Made by a program: the position numbers and the translations under genes
Shown here: positions 5,861 to 8,150 of the stretch, piece by piece
Layout of the letters: each line of letters starts with the position of its first letter
Position numbering within the stretch: position 1 is the stretch's first letter
The notes under the pieces: generated by a model
Database searches by the model: none
Told to the model about the DNA's origin: nothing
Seen by the model: only the letters and a program-made list of their open reading frames with translations
DNA from: Planctomycetota bacterium
GTDB taxonomy: Bacteria; Planctomycetota; Planctomycetia; Pirellulales; UBA7805
NCBI GenBank assembly: GCA_030605285.1
Contig: JAUWIQ010000070.1
Coordinates: 1-8,150, forward strand
Direction of reading: 5' to 3'
Length of the DNA: 8,150 nucleotides

Positions 5861-5866
5861 ACCTCC
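5861..5866 (-). promoter_or_regulatory. Shine-Dalgarno of the creatininase gene
   Basis: GGAGGT on the minus strand, 8 nt before the ATG at 5852. It decides the start against the longer open frame that runs to 6251. Confidence 0.8.
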
Positions 5867-6024
5867 AGCTTGGCTCGTAGCGCGTGGGAACCTCGTCTTG
5901 TGGCAACTTAACATCTCCGCGAGCCAGCGGGCAGTACGCAACCGTCAGCTGCAACCCGAGGGCGACGCGAACCTCATTTTTGACCACGCGTGCCGTCACC
6001 GCGGGGGGATGGCCTGCAATCATT

Positions 6025-7281
6025 TCAGCGGCTCGAGTCCCCCTCAAGATCCGGAGGCTCCCGCACCACCTCCGGCTGCTGACCTTCTTGGATCGTTTGG
6101 ATTCCCGCGGCGGCAGCCTCCACATTTTTGCGGTTTTCAAGGATCGCGTACTCCAGGGAAAACTTTCGGGAACGATCGGGCCCCAGCCGCGGCAACCGCC
6201 CCGCTTGCCGCTCCACCTGGCGATTGAAGGGATAGCAGGTACCCGGCTCAATGCCGGTGACGTAGCCTGCGCGGCGCGAGGCCTGATTTTTCCAGATCGT
6301 CAAATAGGGGAGCTGTTCGGTGGAAAAACGGACTGTGGTCCCCCGATCCCCCGCAGCATTTTCGAGCAGCACGGTAACTTTACCCTCCAGATCACTGAGT
6401 GGCTTGATCAAAAATACCTGTTCGCTTATTCCGGGGGTGGGTCCCGCAATCGTGCTGTACTCATCGAGGGCCGCCGCCGCGGTGGCATTCATCGGTGTAA
6501 TCTTTCGTACCGGAATCCGTAGCTTGGATCCTTTTTCCAGTAAGGGTGGGCCGTAGTTGCAGTGGTAAATGAGTTCGAACTCCTGCGTCTCGTCTCCTCG
6601 ATTGCTGAGGACATCGTCGATGCGAAATTCGCTGCTGCCCGGGAGCGTGGAAATTTCCGTCCAGATCTCCAGTTGCGCGCCATAGAAACTTCGCTCATCG
6701 ACGCGGCCGCGAATGCGAATCCGATGGGGCGGCTTTGCGTCCACCACAACCTCCACTTCGGAGGCTGGAATGTTGCCCACCTTGCCATGCAGCGTAAGCG
6801 GACGGGTGTTTTCGGCTCCCGTATTGTCTTGAAATTTGTCGGTCCCCGGATGGCCGGCAAACTCCAGTCCGCAACGAACCATCCATTCGTTAAACCCATC
6901 GAGCCAGCCCAGCCCACCCCGATCGTGCAAGTCCATCAGCGCCGGATGGACGACTTCACGGACGGGGGAATCCCAACCCAGCCGGATCTCTTCGAGGGTC
7001 ACGCCGAGCACACTCATCCCCCGGGTGGGAACCACGACAATCCTCAGCTTGCCATTGTCGACGCTAATCACATCGACGCCTTCCTGCTTGCCTCCGTGCA
7101 GGATGGATTTAACAATATTGATTTTGCGGCCCCCAGTTGCCTCTCCCTGATAGCTCCAGTCCGCCACGTGGATATTTTGCGCGACGCTTGTGAGCACCTT
7201 CGTGACCCCCTGTTCCGCGCCCGATTCCAGAGGAATCCCACCCAGCATCAGGCAGAGAACCACCGCCGAGAAACGCCTCAT
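6025..7281 (-). CDS. Exported DUF4432 (galactose-mutarotase-like) protein
   Basis: DUF4432 proteins have the aldose-1-epimerase beta-sandwich fold and are thought to bind or epimerise sugars; no firm reaction is known for most of them. The 418 residues begin with a signal peptide (MRRFSAVVLCLMLGGIP, likely cut after SGA at residue 22), so this copy acts in the periplasm or outside, unlike cytoplasmic relatives. Family marks are VVVPTRGMSVLGV (82-94), FNEWMVRCGLE (130-140), LHGKVGNIPASEV (164-176) and ELIYHCNYGPP (236-246), with H165 and H240 the likely sugar-contacting histidines. The last 40 or so residues (Gln/Glu/Pro-rich) look like a disordered tail. The start is ATG at 7281: AAGGAG (7295-7290) lies 8 nt upstream, whereas the in-frame GTG at 7290 overlaps that site. 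It follows the permease gene by 56 nt and is probably cotranscribed with it, which points to handling of an imported sugar. Confidence 0.88.
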   Translation of the reverse strand: MRRFSAVVLCLMLGGIPLESGAEQGVTKVLTSVAQNIHVADWSYQGEATGGRKINIVKSILHGGKQEGVDVISVDNGKLRIVVVPTRGMSVLGVTLEEIRLGWDSPVREVVHPALMDLHDRGGLGWLDGFNEWMVRCGLEFAGHPGTDKFQDNTGAENTRPLTLHGKVGNIPASEVEVVVDAKPPHRIRIRGRVDERSFYGAQLEIWTEISTLPGSSEFRIDDVLSNRGDETQEFELIYHCNYGPPLLEKGSKLRIPVRKITPMNATAAAALDEYSTIAGPTPGISEQVFLIKPLSDLEGKVTVLLENAAGDRGTTVRFSTEQLPYLTIWKNQASRRAGYVTGIEPGTCYPFNRQVERQAGRLPRLGPDRSRKFSLEYAILENRKNVEAAAAGIQTIQEGQQPEVVREPPDLEGDSSR

Positions 7282-7289
7282 AACTCCCA

Positions 7290-7295
7290 CTCCTT
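7290..7295 (-). promoter_or_regulatory. Shine-Dalgarno of the DUF4432 gene
   Basis: AAGGAG on the minus strand with an 8-nt spacer to the ATG at 7281. The GTG at 7290-7288 overlaps its last base, so it cannot be the start. Confidence 0.7.
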
Positions 7296-7337
7296 ATCTT
7301 AAAACCCCAGGCTCGTCCCACCCGCAGGGCCTCTGTT

Positions 7338-8150
7338 TTATCGATTGGGCGCAAACGTAAACAACCGCCCCCACACTTTTTTCCCAAAACTCTTTTTCTT
7401 ACCGGCATCGATCAGAACCGCGGCCAGGATAAGCAGTCCCATCACCACGCCCTGCGTATAACTTTCGATATTCATCAAGTTCATTCCGTTGCGAATCACG
7501 GCAATCGTGAGCGCACCGATCAGCGTACCAAAGATTTTTCCTTCGCCACCTGCCAGGCTGGTTCCACCCACCACCACAGCCGTAATCACATAAAGTTCAT
7601 ACATATTCCCATAGAGCGGCGAACCGCTCTGGAGTCGAGAGGCCTCAATCACGCCCCCCACCCCTGCAAGCGCTCCGGAGAGGATGTAGACGAGCAGCAT
7701 CACCCCGAGTACCGGCACACCCGAAAGCCGGGCCGCTTCGCGATTGCCTCCGACCGCGTAAATCCAACGTCCGAGCGTGGTGCGGGTCATCAGCAATTGG
7801 GCAAGCAGGTAGAGTACCCCCCTCGCGAAGACCTCGTTGGGAATCCCGAATGTGTCACCGGTAGCAAACCAGGAAAAGTCCTCCGGAACCTGATAGATCG
7901 ATTGGCCGCGGGCGAGAATCTGTGCCAAACCCCTCGCGATCGACATCGTCGCCAGGGTCACGATAAACGGAGGCATACCGAATGCGGTAACCATGATTCC
8001 CGAAAGCAGTCCGACGAGAGAACAGACCACAACGGCTGCCAACGCTCCGGCCAACATCCCGCCAGGCCCTGCCGCCGCACCCCCGCAATAATCACGGATC
8101 ACGAGCGTTGCGGTCACCGCCGAGAGGGCCACCAGGCTACCGACCGAGAG
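7338..8150 (-). CDS. RbsC-like ABC sugar transporter permease (N-terminus outside the window)
   Basis: This is the membrane channel subunit of a ribose/xylose/galactose-type importer; it works with an RbsA-like double ATPase and a periplasmic binding protein. The frame is open to the right edge, giving 270 residues of an expected 310-340. The visible start reads LSVGSLVALSAV, matching the conserved GIDLSVGS block near the end of the first third of RbsC proteins, so the GTG at 8132 is internal. Further family marks are PPFIVTLATMSIARGLA, YAVGGNREAARLSGVPV (the ATPase-coupling loop), GGTSLAGGEGKIFGTLIGAL and the last membrane segment GLLILAAVLIDAGKK, followed by a basic cytoplasmic tail. Several hydrophobic segments are evident. 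It is the first gene in view of the leftward cluster; ATPase and binding-protein genes would be expected to the right of 8150. Which sugar it carries cannot be read from this sequence. Confidence 0.93.
   Translation of the reverse strand, partial: LSVGSLVALSAVTATLVIRDYCGGAAAGPGGMLAGALAAVVVCSLVGLLSGIMVTAFGMPPFIVTLATMSIARGLAQILARGQSIYQVPEDFSWFATGDTFGIPNEVFARGVLYLLAQLLMTRTTLGRWIYAVGGNREAARLSGVPVLGVMLLVYILSGALAGVGGVIEASRLQSGSPLYGNMYELYVITAVVVGGTSLAGGEGKIFGTLIGALTIAVIRNGMNLMNIESYTQGVVMGLLILAAVLIDAGKKKSFGKKVWGRLFTFAPNR

Noticed and set aside
5853..6251. Longer creatininase start
   Set aside because: It would overlap the DUF4432 gene by over 200 bp, and a perfect GGAGGT precedes the ATG at 5852.

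Overview
This is a bacterial chromosomal window with six protein-coding genes, two of them cut by the window edges. The organism is probably a member of the Planctomycetota/Verrucomicrobiota group or a related lineage. That guess rests on gene content only: a Hanks-type Ser/Thr kinase, a eukaryotic-type glutamine synthetase II, a PhyH-family dioxygenase, a creatininase-family hydrolase and an exported DUF4432 sugar-mutarotase-like protein. There is no rRNA, tRNA or marker gene to confirm it. I see no mobile element, CRISPR array or tRNA.

Left part (1-2504). A secreted protein of unknown family runs leftward off the window, starting at 731. It is divergent from a compact Ser/Thr protein kinase (1524-2504, +). 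About 790 bp of non-coding DNA separates them. It holds a candidate leftward promoter with an 8-bp perfect dyad at its predicted start site, a second 7-bp hairpin in the presumed leader, an exact 13-bp tandem duplication and a small hairpin just ahead of the kinase start.

Middle (2505-3988). A self-contained glutamine synthetase II unit has the most informative regulation in the window. A near-consensus sigma-54 (-24/-12) promoter lies at 2661-2675. Repeated GGCAA/TTGCC elements sit upstream at a plausible enhancer distance. The leader is about 200 nt long and hairpin-rich. The glnII-type gene (2889-3917) has a doubled Shine-Dalgarno, and a 10-bp GC-rich intrinsic terminator follows it. This suggests nitrogen-responsive transcription of an ammonium-assimilation enzyme.

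Right part (4171-8150). A PhyH-type Fe(II)/2-oxoglutarate dioxygenase (+) converges, with a 26-bp gap, on a leftward cluster. In order of transcription the cluster is an RbsC-like ABC sugar permease (N-terminus outside the window), an exported DUF4432 protein and a creatininase-family hydrolase. It looks like part of a carbohydrate uptake and processing operon whose ATPase and binding protein would lie beyond 8150. The substrate cannot be told from this window.

I did not find a clear new multi-gene system. The best leads are the sigma-54 promoter, enhancer-like sites and structured leader of the glutamine synthetase gene, and the dyad-bearing intergenic region between the secreted protein and the kinase.
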